64,000 nt of DNA from Betaproteobacteria bacterium (lineage in GTDB: Bacteria; Pseudomonadota; Gammaproteobacteria; Burkholderiales; Casimicrobiaceae): contig JAAFJA010000004.1 in the NCBI GenBank assembly GCA_013298765.1, forward strand, positions 1-64,000, read 5' to 3'. The position numbers and the translations under genes were made by a program. The notes beneath the pieces were generated by a model. It did no database searches. It saw only the letters and a list, made by a program, of their open reading frames with translations, and was not told the DNA's origin. Below, piece by piece: positions 45,820-55,724 of this stretch (its first letter is position 1; each line of letters begins with the position of its first letter).

Positions 45820-46245
45820 CTAATCCACGCGGCGATATTCGCCATCCACCACCGCAGTATCGCGTGTGTCGGGGGAACGACGCGAATCGCTAACGTCCGA
45901 AAACGCGCTCTGGCCCGATGTTTCGCGGGCGAGCGAGCGATTGGGGATCAAAATCAAGAACAGCGCGAACACATCGCTCACGAATCCGGGCGACAAGAAG
46001 AGGAGCGCAGCGAGCATACGACGGCCGCTATCGAACACCATGGAATTGAGGGCCATGCTTTGCACGGCCCCGACAAAACGCGACCGAAACTGACGGGTTT
46101 CGCGTTTCATTATCATCACGCCAAAAATGACGCCCGGCACAAACATGGCGATTCCGGGAACGCCCAGCGATTCGGCCAATCGAAGCGTGGCGTAAACATC
46201 GAGGATCGGTAATCCGACGAGTATGAGTAAAAAAATGAGTGGCAC
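45820..46245 (-). CDS. fxsA: FxsA family membrane protein
   Basis: 141 residues if started at GTG 46245, which is preceded by AAGGAAA at good spacing and gives the family's usual direct entry into the first helix (PLIFLLILVGLPILDVYATL). Longer frames to TTG 46284 are possible. Helices 2 and 3 are also typical (GIAMFVPGVIFGVMIMKR and LLFLSPGFVSDVFALFLIL). FxsA proteins are inner-membrane proteins linked to phage exclusion in E. coli; the native role is unclear. The acidic tail is charged. It is divergent from the DsbD-domain gene, as is common in betaproteobacteria. Confidence 0.85.
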   Translation of the reverse strand: MPLIFLLILVGLPILDVYATLRLAESLGVPGIAMFVPGVIFGVMIMKRETRQFRSRFVGAVQSMALNSMVFDSGRRMLAALLFLSPGFVSDVFALFLILIPNRSLARETSGQSAFSDVSDSRRSPDTRDTAVVDGEYRRVD

Positions 46246-46321
46246 GATGAATTTCCTTCGAAGCCGCGTCCCTGGTTTCGGCAAGTTTGCAGGTTTTATG
46301 CCTGTCTACGTTAATCGAAGT

Positions 46322-46948
46322 ATGACAGCGTTCGCTCGGAAAAGTGCGCAACGGGAACCCTCAACCGCCGAATTCAGCGGCAACAGCGCATTGCGCGCAA
46401 CGCGTTACGGGGCCGCAATGCTCGCTGGCACCTTGGTCGCGTTGAGCGTTCACGCACAGGTGGCCTCGCCGCCCGCCCAGCAGGCTGGCAGGCCCGCGCT
46501 TGCTCCACCAGCACCTCTCGCGGTGGATGTGGCCTTTCCGATGACCGCAGCGCTTGAGAAAAATCAAGGCGGAGCGATCACGCTCAAAATTGATGTTCAG
46601 CCGGGTCACTACGTTTATCTTGACCGTTTCGAATTTCAGCGAGACGGCGAAGCGGTGTACGGGCTCGATAAGAAGAAGCAGCCCGGCACGAAACCGGTGC
46701 AGAAAAAGGATCCACAATTTGGTGATGTCTGGGTCTATGACGCGCCGGTCTCGATCCAAGTGGGGCAAACCAAGGCAAAAAAAGCGAATTTGGTTGTGAT
46801 GTACCAAGGCTGCTCGGAGCTCGCCGGGGTTTGCTACCCGCCGACGAAGCGCACGTTCGCGATCAAGGAAGCGGGCGTTGAAGTGCTCGCCGCCGAAGTC
46901 GTGAAGCCGGGGCTCGGCGCGCAGTTCAAGAAGCAGGTCAGCCAATGA
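46322..46948 (+). CDS. Stand-alone DsbD N-terminal (alpha) domain protein
   Basis: 208 residues from the ATG at 46322. A signal sequence (AAMLAGTLVALSVHA) is followed by the DsbD-alpha immunoglobulin-like fold: AFPMTAALEKNQGGAITLKI, QPGHYVYLDRFEF and the redox site VVMYQGCSELAGVCYPPTKR. The two cysteines pass electrons from the membrane part of DsbD to periplasmic thiol proteins. Here the protein stops where the membrane beta domain should begin, so electrons must come from elsewhere, such as a CcdA-like protein outside the window. The stop overlaps the tlpA start by four bases (ATGA). Confidence 0.85.
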   Translation: MTAFARKSAQREPSTAEFSGNSALRATRYGAAMLAGTLVALSVHAQVASPPAQQAGRPALAPPAPLAVDVAFPMTAALEKNQGGAITLKIDVQPGHYVYLDRFEFQRDGEAVYGLDKKKQPGTKPVQKKDPQFGDVWVYDAPVSIQVGQTKAKKANLVVMYQGCSELAGVCYPPTKRTFAIKEAGVEVLAAEVVKPGLGAQFKKQVSQ

Positions 46949-47505
46949 GCCCGACCGAGCAAGCGGCCTCAAACGTTTCGCGTCGACGCGCGCTCGCACT
47001 TGCTGCTGCGGGGCTTGGCGCCTGCGCAACTGGGGCATTAGGCGGCTATTGGTGGCTAAATCGCGATGAGCGCAAATCGGCGGCTAGCGCCGGTGAATTG
47101 GGGAAACTCCTCAATGCGTCGTTTAACTCACTTGAAGACAAGCCGACGCCCATTTCCACGTGGCGCGGCAAGACCTTGCTGGTGAATTTCTGGGCGACCT
47201 GGTGCGCGCCGTGTCGCGAGGAGATGCCGGATTTCGTGAAGGCGCAAGCCGCTTACGCCGCTAAAGGTCTGCAAATTATTGGCCTCGCCGTTGACCGAAA
47301 AGCGCCAGTTGAACGCTTCGCGCGCGAACTCGCGATCAATTACCCCATTTTGATGGCGGATCCCGCGTGGCTCGACGAGCTAAAAACGATGGGCAATCCG
47401 CAAGGCGTTCTTCCCTTTTCTGTCGTCTTCGGACCTTCGTCTGATGTGATGCTGGTGCGGGTTGGGAAGATCAAGTACAGCGAAATTTCGACGATCATGA
47501 GTTAA
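46945..47505 (+). CDS. TlpA/ResA-like thioredoxin-fold protein
   Basis: 186 residues. A twin-Arg-like and hydrophobic N-terminus (RRRALALAAAGLGACATGALGG) exports or anchors the protein; its Cys could be a lipobox-like residue. The thioredoxin domain has LVNFWATWCAPCREEMPDF with the CXXC active site, VDRKAPVERFA and the cis-Pro loop (QGVLPFSVVFG). It acts as a periplasmic reductase, probably fed by the DsbD-alpha domain encoded just upstream. Translationally coupled to that gene. Confidence 0.88.
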   Translation: MSPTEQAASNVSRRRALALAAAGLGACATGALGGYWWLNRDERKSAASAGELGKLLNASFNSLEDKPTPISTWRGKTLLVNFWATWCAPCREEMPDFVKAQAAYAAKGLQIIGLAVDRKAPVERFARELAINYPILMADPAWLDELKTMGNPQGVLPFSVVFGPSSDVMLVRVGKIKYSEISTIMS

Positions 47506-48061
47506 GTTTCGCGATCTCCATGAAACGACGCGGCGAGACATTCGCCAGAACGCACCCAGTCCGTCGCCCCTATCGTGCGACATACGCGGGAATGTGTGAG
47601 CCGTAGTTAACACTTAGCTAAAGCCCGATAGCCCCAATTCAATTGGGGCGCTGGGATGAGTTATTTTTATGTCAGTTAGTAATCTATTCCGCCTTTAGCC
47701 CCTATTAAACGGGCTTTTAATCAAAAAAGTTCATTGAAATAGAACGCCAATTTAAAACGGTCGTTCGTCAAAAAAAGTACAGAGAAATCCTGTCGCCGAC
47801 TAGCAACATTTTGCGATTTCGTGCAAACTAGCGCCCATCTCAACTCTAACTGCTGTCATCTTTCGGGCTGACCGCAATGCACCGCGTGACAAACTGTTCG
47901 TTTCTTCGAACCTTTGAACCCGCTTTTGTGCCTCATTCCTCCGTGGGCCCGCGTCTCATGTCAGACGCGCTTCGCCAAACCCTACCTGCTCTGCGTTAGT
48001 CGCAGACGTCGACCGCTTCCAGTCACGTTCGCAGGACAATTCACACACAAGGATCATTCGC
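47506..48061. other. 556-base gap between tlpA and accB
   Basis: In related genomes aroQ often lies here; no reading frame resembling it is present. The gap holds the AT-rich element copy C (47625-47715) and, in the last 350 bases, probable leader and promoter sequence for accBC with no further structure I can name. Confidence 0.5.
47625..47715. repeat. AT-rich intergenic element, copy C
   Basis: GCCCCAATTCAATTGGGGC (47631-47649) is a palindrome with nine-base arms. TAGCCCCTATTAAACG (47696-47711) repeats the second end motif. The spacer is AT-rich. There is no T-run after the palindrome, so it is not a simple terminator for tlpA. Confidence 0.55.
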
Positions 48062-48544
48062 ATGGATTTGCGAAAACTTAAAACATTGATTGAGCTCGTT
48101 CAAGAATCTGGCATCGCCGAACTTGAGGTCACCGAGGGCGAAGAGCGCGTACGCATCACGCGAACCGTGAACGCGCCGCAGACGATGCACTACGCCATGC
48201 CAAGTCCGATGCCTTACCCGGCACCGATGACGGCGCCCGTGGCTGCCGCGCCTGCGGGTTCCGCTGCGCCTGTAGAAGCAACCGCCGTGCAAGCCGCCCC
48301 AGAAAATCAGGGCCACCCGGTGAAATCGCCGATGGTCGGCACGTTCTATCGTTCAGCCACACCCGGCGCAAAACCGTTTATTGAGATCGGAAGCAAAGTG
48401 TCGGTGGGTGACACGCTTTGCATCATCGAAGCGATGAAACTCATGAATGAGATCGAAGCGGATCGCGCCGGAACCGTAAAAGCCGTGCTCGCTGAAAACG
48501 GGCAAGCCGTTGAGTACGGTCAGCCCCTCGTGTTGATCGAGTAA
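48062..48544 (+). CDS. accB: Biotin carboxyl carrier protein of acetyl-CoA carboxylase
   Basis: 160 residues. The N-terminal [23 protein letters not shown] is followed by a proline/alanine-rich linker (about 40-80) and the biotinyl domain with [12 protein letters not shown] and [13 protein letters not shown], in which Lys126 is biotinylated. It carries CO2 between the carboxylase and transferase for malonyl-CoA synthesis. Four bases separate it from accC. The long leader upstream may carry the regulation usual for accBC. Confidence 0.97.
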   Translation: MDLRKLKTLIELVQESGIAELEVTEGEERVRITRTVNAPQTMHYAMPSPMPYPAPMTAPVAAAPAGSAAPVEATAVQAAPENQGHPVKSPMVGTFYRSATPGAKPFIEIGSKVSVGDTLCIIEAMKLMNEIEADRAGTVKAVLAENGQAVEYGQPLVLIE

Positions 48545-48548
48545 GCGC

Positions 48549-49946
48549 ATGGCATTGTCACTTTCGCGCACGCCCGCGCCTGTACTGTTTGAAAAGGTTT
48601 TGATCGCCAATCGCGGCGAAATCGCGCTTCGTATTCAGCGCGCCTGCCGCGAAATGGGGATCAAAACGGTGGTTGTGTATTCCGAAGCGGATGCTGACGC
48701 GAAATACGTTCGCCTGGCGGACGAATCGATTTGTATCGGCCCGCCGCCCTCGGCACAAAGCTACCTCAACGTTCCGGCGATCATCGCCGCAGCTGAGGTC
48801 ACCGACGCCCAGGCCATTCACCCTGGCTATGGCTTTCTCTCGGAGAACGCCGATTTCAGCGAGAAAGTCGAGAAATCCGGTTTCGTATTTATCGGCCCGC
48901 GCGCTGAAACAATTCGCCTGATGGGCGATAAAGTCTCGGCAAAGCTCGCGATGAAAAAAGCGGGTGTGCCCGTGGTGCCCGGTATCGACGGCGCATTGCC
49001 AGACGATCCCAAAGAGATCGTAAAAATTGCACGCCAAATCGGCTACCCCGTCATCATTAAAGCCGCCGGCGGCGGCGGTGGCCGCGGAATGCGCGTGGTG
49101 CATGCCGAAGGCACACTCATCAACGCGGTCACGCTCACCAAGGGCGAAGCGCTCGCGGCATTCGGCAACGGCACGGTCTACATGGAGAAATTCCTTGAAA
49201 ATCCGCGCCATATTGAGATTCAGGTGCTTGCTGATCAACACCGAAACGCGGTGTACCTCGGTGAGCGCGATTGCTCAATGCAACGCCGCCACCAAAAGAT
49301 CATTGAGGAAGGCCCTGCGCCGGGTATCGCGGAAAAGCTGATCGCGAAGATTGGCGAGCGCTGCGCCGATGCGTGTCGAAAAATTGGTTATCGAGGCGCT
49401 GGAACATTCGAATTCCTCTACGAAAAAGGCGAGTTCTATTTCATCGAAATGAACACGCGCGTTCAGGTGGAACACCCTGTGACCGAGCTCATCACGGGCG
49501 TTGATATCGTTCAAGAGCAAATCAAGATTGCGGCTGGTTTCAAGATGGATCTTCGCCAGAAGGACATCGTTAAAAAAGGCCACGCGATCGAATGCCGCAT
49601 CAATGCCGAAGACCCAACTACATTCGTGCCGTCGCCCGGTCGGATCACGGCTTGGCATCCACCCGGCGGGCCGGGCGTTCGTGTCGATTCACACGTGTAC
49701 AGCAACTATTTCGTGCCACCGAATTACGATTCGATGGTCGGCAAATTGCTCACCTATGGCACCACGCGTGAACAGGCGATCGCTCGCATGAGAATCGCGC
49801 TTTCAGAAATGATCGTTGAGGGCATCAAAACCAATATCGCGTTGCACCGCGAACTAATGGACGATGCGGAATTCATCAAAGGCGGATTCTCGATTCACTA
49901 TCTCGAAAAGCGGATGGCGAAGCTCGCTGAGCGAAATCGGGCATAA
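48549..49946 (+). CDS. accC: Biotin carboxylase subunit of acetyl-CoA carboxylase
   Basis: 465 residues. [47 protein letters not shown] (ATP-grasp glycine-rich loop), [17 protein letters not shown] and [16 protein letters not shown] are all present. It carboxylates biotin on AccB with bicarbonate and ATP. The start at 48549 adds about 12 residues before the usual [10 protein letters not shown]; a shorter start is possible but has no ATG. Part of accB-accC-prmA. Confidence 0.97.
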   Translation: MALSLSRTPAPVLFEKVLIANRGEIALRIQRACREMGIKTVVVYSEADADAKYVRLADESICIGPPPSAQSYLNVPAIIAAAEVTDAQAIHPGYGFLSENADFSEKVEKSGFVFIGPRAETIRLMGDKVSAKLAMKKAGVPVVPGIDGALPDDPKEIVKIARQIGYPVIIKAAGGGGGRGMRVVHAEGTLINAVTLTKGEALAAFGNGTVYMEKFLENPRHIEIQVLADQHRNAVYLGERDCSMQRRHQKIIEEGPAPGIAEKLIAKIGERCADACRKIGYRGAGTFEFLYEKGEFYFIEMNTRVQVEHPVTELITGVDIVQEQIKIAAGFKMDLRQKDIVKKGHAIECRINAEDPTTFVPSPGRITAWHPPGGPGVRVDSHVYSNYFVPPNYDSMVGKLLTYGTTREQAIARMRIALSEMIVEGIKTNIALHRELMDDAEFIKGGFSIHYLEKRMAKLAERNRA

Positions 49947-49955
49947 GCGAACTAC

Positions 49956-50858
49956 GTGAATTCCTGGATCGAAATTTCTGGTGCAGTGAAAGGCGAACTC
50001 GCTGATCACATTGCAGACAGTTTGATGGATGCCGGCGCGTTGGCTGTCGACGTTGCTGATCTGCATGCAGAGAGTGATGACGAGCAGCCCATGTTTGGCG
50101 AACCTGGCATGCGACTCGACCGGCGCTGGGCCGATAGCCGGATCGCCGCGCTCTTTGACCGCGAGGTCTCGACCGACAATCTAGAAACACTTTGGCTTGC
50201 GCTGCGCGAGCAGCATCCTGATGCGATCGGTGCCCATGAGTTTCGAGTGGTGCCGGAGACCGATTGGGTACGCGCGACCCAAGCGCAGTTCGATCCCATT
50301 GAAATCACACCGGCGCTTTGGATCGTACCCACGTGGTGCGAGCCGCCAGCGCCGCAGGCGATTAACTTGCGGATTGATCCGGGGCTTGCGTTTGGCACTG
50401 GCACGCATCCGACGACGCGGCTTTGCCTTGAATGGCTAACGCGGCAATCACTTGGCTCGGCAACCGTGCTCGATTACGGCTGCGGCTCCGGAATTCTTGC
50501 GATGGCGGCGAAGGCGCTCGGTGCGCCCGAGGTGTTCGGGGTTGATATTGATCCGCAGGCGATCAGCACCGCTCGACTCAATAGCGAAGCCAACGGCTAC
50601 AGCGTTCACTACGCCACCTCTGACGACGCGATTCCGGGGCACTACGATGTTGTGGTCGCAAATATCTTGGCGGGGCCGCTTACCGTGCTCGCGCCCGCTA
50701 TTGCTTCGCACTTGAAGTCGGGCGGGAGACTCGCGCTTGCTGGCATCCTCACGCCGCAAGTTGAGCGCATTCGCGAAGCCTACGCGCCGTGGCTCAAACT
50801 CGATGTCGAGCGCGAACGCGACGGCTGGGTGCTGATGACGGGGCAGCGCGCCGGTTAA
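49956..50858 (+). CDS. prmA: Ribosomal protein L11 methyltransferase
   Basis: 300 residues from GTG 49956. LRIDPGLAFGTGTHPTTRLCL, VLDYGCGSGILAMAA and GVDIDPQAISTA form the SAM site; DVVVANILAGPL is the catalytic NIL motif. It trimethylates ribosomal protein L11. Ten bases after accC, as in most betaproteobacteria. Confidence 0.96.
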   Translation: MNSWIEISGAVKGELADHIADSLMDAGALAVDVADLHAESDDEQPMFGEPGMRLDRRWADSRIAALFDREVSTDNLETLWLALREQHPDAIGAHEFRVVPETDWVRATQAQFDPIEITPALWIVPTWCEPPAPQAINLRIDPGLAFGTGTHPTTRLCLEWLTRQSLGSATVLDYGCGSGILAMAAKALGAPEVFGVDIDPQAISTARLNSEANGYSVHYATSDDAIPGHYDVVVANILAGPLTVLAPAIASHLKSGGRLALAGILTPQVERIREAYAPWLKLDVERERDGWVLMTGQRAG

Positions 50859-50925
50859 CCGGTTCATCTTCCTTCGCGCAAATCATTTACGCTTCAGGCT
50901 CTGCTTCCCGCTTGTTCGCCTCGTT

Positions 50926-51849
50926 TTGAATTCAGCTGTCACGCAATGCCCTCACTGCCGCGCCAAATTTCGGGTGCGACAAGAACACGTGCGCGCGCAT
51001 GCCGGGCTCGTGCGTTGCGGGGCTTGCCGCGGCATTTTTGATGCGCGCCTGAACATCATTGATGGCACGCTTGAGCCTTTCGACGACGCACTTGATGACG
51101 GCGGTTCCCCCGCAACCATTCTCGCGGGAATGCCGGCAACGCCTCAAGCGCGGCTCGCGGATGCACCCGCAAGCGAGAACGGGCCGCCCACGCGGCAAGT
51201 CGAAGGAAGCGAGCTTTCCCTATCTATCCTCCAGGATTTGAGGGCAGGGAAGAAAGTTGAAATCGGCTCGAAAAAGTCGGAAAAGAGCACTGAGCCCCGA
51301 TCAAACCGTAATTCAGCCGATGAAGTTGAAACGGATTACGATTGGCGGAAACCCGCCAAGCCACTCACGCGGGGGCAACGGGTGGCGCTTGGCTTTTGTT
51401 TGCTTGTGCTATTCGTTGGCTTGATTGCCAACGCGGCCTTTTGGATGCGAAACGAACTCGCGAGCAGAGTTCCCACGACACTGCCGTATCTCACCGCCGC
51501 ATGCGCATGGATCGGCTGCCGCGTTTCGCCGCCGAAACGCTCGGAAGCCATCGGCTTCATCGGCTCTGATCTCGCCGCAGACCCCGCCCACAAGGGCTTG
51601 CTCATTTTCACTGCCACCATGCGCAATTCGAGCGCGTCATCGGTTGCTTTTCCGCATCTGGTGCTCACGCTTGAAGGCGTAGGCGGAGAAGCCATCGCGC
51701 GCCGCGTCTTTCCGCCCGAGCAGTACGCTCCAGCGAATGCAAGTCTCGCGCGCGGACTCGATGGCAATGGCGACATCGAGGTGAAGCTGTATCTGGATGT
51801 AAGCCCTGCAGTACCGGTAGGCTTCAAGGCCGATCACGCCTACTTTTAG
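50926..51849 (+). CDS. Zinc-ribbon DUF3426 membrane protein
   Basis: 307 residues from TTG 50926. An MJ0042-type zinc ribbon opens the protein (TQCPHCRAKFRVRQ, then LVRCGACRGIFDA), followed by a low-complexity acidic linker, one membrane helix (VALGFCLLVLFVGLIANAAF) and a periplasmic DUF3426 domain with FTATMRNSSASSVAFPHLVLTL. Function unknown; conserved directly after prmA in betaproteobacteria, which this locus repeats. Confidence 0.85.
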   Translation: MNSAVTQCPHCRAKFRVRQEHVRAHAGLVRCGACRGIFDARLNIIDGTLEPFDDALDDGGSPATILAGMPATPQARLADAPASENGPPTRQVEGSELSLSILQDLRAGKKVEIGSKKSEKSTEPRSNRNSADEVETDYDWRKPAKPLTRGQRVALGFCLLVLFVGLIANAAFWMRNELASRVPTTLPYLTAACAWIGCRVSPPKRSEAIGFIGSDLAADPAHKGLLIFTATMRNSSASSVAFPHLVLTLEGVGGEAIARRVFPPEQYAPANASLARGLDGNGDIEVKLYLDVSPAVPVGFKADHAYF

Positions 51850-51860
51850 CCGCGCTCAGC

Positions 51861-52967
51861 ATGCAGGCGAACCCCGATCCCGCCCGCGCCACATCGCCCG
51901 CTGCGGTTGCGCCGAGGCGCTCTCGCTTTCTTCTCTACGTCGCGCTTTTTTGCGTGTTCGTCATCGTCTACGCGAGCCTTCAGCCGTTCACCGGCTGGTC
52001 ACACACCGCGTTCAGCCCGATCGCTTTTTTCACCACGTTCTCGAAGTTTTTCACGCGCTCGGACGTGAGTTTCAACGTGATTGCGTACGTGCCCTTGGGC
52101 TTTGCGCTCTACGCAGCGCTTCCGCTTGCTTGGACGCCGCTCAGGCGCGCGCTCGCCATGCTCTTGATCGTGAGCGCTTTGTCTATCGCCCTCGAGGCGC
52201 TGCAATCCCAGCTCCCGAGCCGCGTATCGAGCGTATACGACACGCTCGCCAACGCGGTGGGCGCGTGTATCGGCGCGATCGCTGCGAATTGGCTCTTCAG
52301 TCGCGGTGATTTTGTTGCGCGCATCCGCGCGTTTCGCGAACGCTACTTTGTTCATGGCGCAACCGGCGAGCTCAACATTCTGCTGCTCGCAGTCTGGCTC
52401 GTGGCGCAAATTAATCCGGGCATTCCGCTTTTTGGGGCCACGTTTCACCCGGGATTTCTAAACGCATTCGATCCCGCCGTGGTCGCCATCGAGATGGCGC
52501 AAACCACGGCCGCGCTCGTCGGCATTGCGCTCTTCACCGATCTCACGCTCAAGAAGCGGGCGCATGGTGGCGTCGCCCTGGTGATGATGATCGCAACTGC
52601 AGTGGCGATGAAAACGCTCGCAGCGAGTTGGCTCCTGACGCCGATCGCGTGGGAGGCGTGGCTGCGCCCCGGTCACGCCCTGGGTATTGCGCTCGGCGCA
52701 GTGGCGCTGCTCATTTTGTTTTGGTTACCGCGACTCGCCAAGTCAATCGTCGCCGGTATCGCGCTCCTATCGAGCGTTCTCATTCCCCTGCTCTTACCCG
52801 ATCTCGCAACCCTGCGCGCGCCAGTTTCGCTGTTTGAATGGCACTATGGCCAACTTCTGAACTTAAACGGGCTCACACGCACCATCGTCACACTCTGGCC
52901 GTTCGTTGCAACCACCGTCTTATTGCTGCGGTTTGGTGGTGATGCCCCCGCCTCTAAAATGGGCTAA
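51861..52967 (+). CDS. VanZ-like membrane protein
   Basis: 368 residues with about nine membrane helices. The N-terminal part has the VanZ pattern: VIVYASLQPFTGW, FNVIAYVPLGFALYAAL, ALEALQSQLPSRVSSVYDTLANAVGA. VanZ-like proteins are found with cell-wall and polysaccharide genes; no defined activity can be given. The C-terminal half is a further set of helices of unknown role. TAA overlaps the next ATG by one base (TAATG). Confidence 0.8.
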   Translation: MQANPDPARATSPAAVAPRRSRFLLYVALFCVFVIVYASLQPFTGWSHTAFSPIAFFTTFSKFFTRSDVSFNVIAYVPLGFALYAALPLAWTPLRRALAMLLIVSALSIALEALQSQLPSRVSSVYDTLANAVGACIGAIAANWLFSRGDFVARIRAFRERYFVHGATGELNILLLAVWLVAQINPGIPLFGATFHPGFLNAFDPAVVAIEMAQTTAALVGIALFTDLTLKKRAHGGVALVMMIATAVAMKTLAASWLLTPIAWEAWLRPGHALGIALGAVALLILFWLPRLAKSIVAGIALLSSVLIPLLLPDLATLRAPVSLFEWHYGQLLNLNGLTRTIVTLWPFVATTVLLLRFGGDAPASKMG

Positions 52968-53593
52968 TGCTCAACGTCGCCACCGAAACGATTGCAGGCC
53001 CAGCCGGTCAACTCGAAATACTTTTCACTTCGCCTGATACGCCCCACGCGATTGCGCTCGTGTGTCACCCGCATCCGCAGCAAGGCGGCACCATGCACAA
53101 CAAAGTCGTACAAACGCTCGCCAAAGCGTTTCAAGAGCTCGACTTCGCGGTGATGCGATTTAACTATCGCGGTGTAGAAAAGAGCGAAGGCGAATTCGAT
53201 CACGGCATCGGTGAAACGGAAGACGCCGCAGCGGCACTTGCAGAGGCCGAACGCCGCGTGGGAAAAACGCTCCCACTCGTTGCGGGCGGCTTTTCATTCG
53301 GCACCTTCGTGCAAGCGCAGCTGATGACGCGCGCGAATCCGGAGCAGCTCGTGTTGGTCGGCCCGGCGATCAATCACCGCTTTCAATTGCCGGAGATGCC
53401 AAAGCACACAATCGTGATTCATGGCGAGGAAGACGATGTGGTGCCGCTCGAGAACGTGATGAATTGGGCGCGGCCACAAGCGCTCCCGGTCACTGTGTTT
53501 CCTGGCGCGGGCCACTTTTTTCATGGCCGCCTCGGTGAGCTGAAACATTGTGTGAAACGCGGTGTTGCGCATGTGGGGCGCACGCATGAGTAG
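52967..53593 (+). CDS. Alpha/beta hydrolase (COG2945-like)
   Basis: 208 residues. [20 protein letters not shown] and [19 protein letters not shown] are typical of small alpha/beta hydrolases of this type. The nucleophile Ser is in [10 protein letters not shown]; the acid is in [13 protein letters not shown] and the His in [11 protein letters not shown], so the triad is complete. The natural substrate is unknown. It is coupled to vanZ upstream and overlaps the ABC ATPase downstream by eight bases. Confidence 0.85.
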   Translation: MLNVATETIAGPAGQLEILFTSPDTPHAIALVCHPHPQQGGTMHNKVVQTLAKAFQELDFAVMRFNYRGVEKSEGEFDHGIGETEDAAAALAEAERRVGKTLPLVAGGFSFGTFVQAQLMTRANPEQLVLVGPAINHRFQLPEMPKHTIVIHGEEDDVVPLENVMNWARPQALPVTVFPGAGHFFHGRLGELKHCVKRGVAHVGRTHE

Positions 53594-54509
53594 CGTGCTT
53601 CGCTTCAGCGATGTGCGTAAGAGTTTCGGCAAAGGCGACGCAAAACGGGAAGTCGTTCGCGGCCTTTCTCTCGCGGTCCAGGGCGGTCAGTGCTTCGGAT
53701 TTCTTGGGCCCAACGGCGCGGGGAAAACAACCAGTCTGCGCATGGCACTCGGGCAAACCGAGCCCGATTCTGGATTGATTGAGCTGCTCGGTTACACGAT
53801 GCCAGCGGATGCACGCCGCGCGCGCGAGAAAGTCGGCGTCGTCCCGCAAATGGACAATCTCGATCCGGATTTCACTGTCGAAGAGAATTTGATTGTGTAT
53901 TCGCGCTATTTCGGCATGAGTGATAGCGTCGCAAAATCGAAGGTGCCTGCGCTTCTGGAATTTGCGGGCCTTTCCGGGCGTGAGAAATCGAATATTGCGG
54001 AGCTCTCGGGCGGCATGAAGCGCCGGCTCACCATCGCTCGCGCGCTTGTAAATGATCCCGCCTTTATCGTGCTTGATGAGCCAACCACGGGGCTCGATCC
54101 GCAAGCGCGTCATTTAATTTGGGATCGACTCAAGGCACTGCGCGCCAAGGGAAAAACGCTGCTGCTCACCACGCATTTCATGGACGAAGCGGAGCGGCTC
54201 TGCGACCATCTCGCGGTTGTCGATAACGGCGTGTTGATCGCGCAGGGCTCGCCGCGCGAGCTGATAGAAAAAACCATTGAGCCCGATGTGGTTGAGGTGT
54301 ACGGCGATAACGTTGCCGCACTCAAAGATCGCGTTTCCGCGTTTGCTACGCGTGTGGAAGTATCGGGTGAAACACTTTTTGCCTACACCACCACGCCGAA
54401 GCCTTTGACTGACGTGCTCGCGCAATTTCAAGGCATTCGTGTGCTTCATCGCCCCGCTAATTTAGAAGATGTCTTCATCAAGCTCACTGGGCGCGAGCTT
54501 CGCGATTGA
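53586..54509 (+). CDS. ABC transporter ATP-binding protein, NodI-like
   Basis: 307 residues from the ATG at 53586, which overlaps the previous stop. Walker [16 protein letters not shown], signature [16 protein letters not shown] and Walker [14 protein letters not shown] followed by the switch [15 protein letters not shown] are intact. The sequence is of the DrrA/NodI group that pairs with ABC-2 permeases for export of lipids, drugs or oligosaccharides. The partner permease follows one base later. Confidence 0.92.
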   Translation: MSSVLRFSDVRKSFGKGDAKREVVRGLSLAVQGGQCFGFLGPNGAGKTTSLRMALGQTEPDSGLIELLGYTMPADARRAREKVGVVPQMDNLDPDFTVEENLIVYSRYFGMSDSVAKSKVPALLEFAGLSGREKSNIAELSGGMKRRLTIARALVNDPAFIVLDEPTTGLDPQARHLIWDRLKALRAKGKTLLLTTHFMDEAERLCDHLAVVDNGVLIAQGSPRELIEKTIEPDVVEVYGDNVAALKDRVSAFATRVEVSGETLFAYTTTPKPLTDVLAQFQGIRVLHRPANLEDVFIKLTGRELRD

Positions 54510-54510
54510 T

Positions 54511-55278
54511 ATGAACGATTTTTCATTGCTTCGTTTCATTCCAATCTGGCGGCGACACTTTCTATCGTGGCGTCGCTATTGGCTCTCCTCGCTCATGTTC
54601 GCTGTAGGCGAGCCATTCATCTACATGCTGGGCCTAGGTTATGGCTTGGGCCGCCTAGTGCCTGAGTTGGGCGGCATGAGCTACATGATGTTTGTGGCCA
54701 GTGGCACGCTTGCGTTCAGCATCGTCAACGGCGCTACGTTCGAGGGCATGTATTCCGCCTTTGCGCGAATGCAGATTCAGCGCACGTGGGACGCCATCCT
54801 GAATGCGCCGATGAGTTTGAGCGATGTGGTGCTCGCGGAATGGACATTCGCCGCAAGTAAATCGGTGCTTTCTTGTGTGACATTCGTGGGCGCGCTGGTG
54901 CTGCTTGGCATCAGTCGGGAGTGGACCTTGTTGCTCGTGGTTCCGGCGGCGCTTTTGATCGGCGCTGTGTTCGCGGCGATTGCGCTCATCATGTGCTCCG
55001 TTGCCAAAGGCTACGAATTTTTCTCGTACTGGTTTTCGCTTGGCATCATGCCGTTAGCAATGATTTCAGGCGTGTTCTTTCCCATGAGCGAATTGCCTAA
55101 AGCGTTGCAAACCGTGAGCTACTGTTTGCCGATGAGTCACGCCGTTGATTTGGTGCGCCCGCTATTGCAAGGCAAGATTTCGGCGAGCGTGGGGCTGAAT
55201 ATTGCGGTGTTGGCGGCATACGCCATTGGCGGGTTTGGCGTTGCGATGGCATTGTTCCGCCGCCGTTTTGCGAATTGA
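54511..55278 (+). CDS. ABC-2 type permease, NodJ-like
   Basis: 255 residues, six membrane helices. IPIWRRHFLSWRRYWLSSL, GEPFIYMLGLGYGLGRLV and the C-terminal SYCLPMSHAVDLVRPLL are the NodJ/ABC-2 pattern. With the upstream ATPase it should export a hydrophobic or lipid-linked molecule across the inner membrane; the substrate is not indicated. Start at 54511 fits the family N-terminus better than an upstream in-frame codon. Confidence 0.9.
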   Translation: MNDFSLLRFIPIWRRHFLSWRRYWLSSLMFAVGEPFIYMLGLGYGLGRLVPELGGMSYMMFVASGTLAFSIVNGATFEGMYSAFARMQIQRTWDAILNAPMSLSDVVLAEWTFAASKSVLSCVTFVGALVLLGISREWTLLLVVPAALLIGAVFAAIALIMCSVAKGYEFFSYWFSLGIMPLAMISGVFFPMSELPKALQTVSYCLPMSHAVDLVRPLLQGKISASVGLNIAVLAAYAIGGFGVAMALFRRRFAN

Positions 55279-55284
55279 ATTTTT

Positions 55285-55704
55285 ATGTTGTGGATTAAGT
55301 CACTTCACATCATTTTCATGATCACGTGGATGGCGGCGATTTTCTATTTGCCGCGACTCTATGTGTATCACGTGCAAGCAATCAATGAGGGCGATGCTCG
55401 CGGCGATGCGCGCTTCAAAATCATGGAGCGAAAACTTTTCTGGGGCATCATGACGCCGGGTGCGCTGTTCACCCTGGTGTTCGGAACCTGGCTTTGGCTG
55501 GGTTACGGATTCACCGGGAAATGGTTGATGTGGAAGCTGCTCTTAGTGCTGGCGCTGATCGGGCACCACCTGCTTTGCTTTATTCATCTTCGCGCGTTTC
55601 GAGACGGGCGCAACACGCGTTCCGAAAAGTATTTCCGGATCATGAATGAAATGCCGGTGTTCTTACTGTTTGGCATCGTGTTCTTGGTAGTGCTGAAGCC
55701 CTAG
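55285..55704 (+). CDS. hemJ: HemJ/CopD-like protoporphyrinogen oxidase
   Basis: 139 residues, four membrane helices. MLWIKSLHIIFMITWMAAIFYLPRLYVYHV is the conserved front of the HemJ (UPF0093) family, with the His and Arg needed for activity and heme binding. MERKLFWGIMTPGALFTL and FRIMNEMPVFLL also match. HemJ oxidises protoporphyrinogen IX in heme synthesis at the inner membrane. Seven bases after the permease, so likely in the same transcript. Confidence 0.88.
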   Translation: MLWIKSLHIIFMITWMAAIFYLPRLYVYHVQAINEGDARGDARFKIMERKLFWGIMTPGALFTLVFGTWLWLGYGFTGKWLMWKLLLVLALIGHHLLCFIHLRAFRDGRNTRSEKYFRIMNEMPVFLLFGIVFLVVLKP

Positions 55705-55724
55705 CGTGCCACCTGGCATTAGGC

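Noticed and set aside
45808-46212. 134-codon plus-strand frame over fxsA
   Set aside because: It is antisense to a clear FxsA protein, has no RBS and a composition typical of an antisense frame.
47631-47649. GCCCC palindrome as the tlpA terminator
   Set aside because: No T-run follows on either strand, and the same words recur at other gene boundaries, so it is treated as part of the dispersed element.
47506-48061. aroQ in the tlpA-accB gap
   Set aside because: No frame carries a type II dehydroquinase motif; the gene usually found here in relatives is absent.
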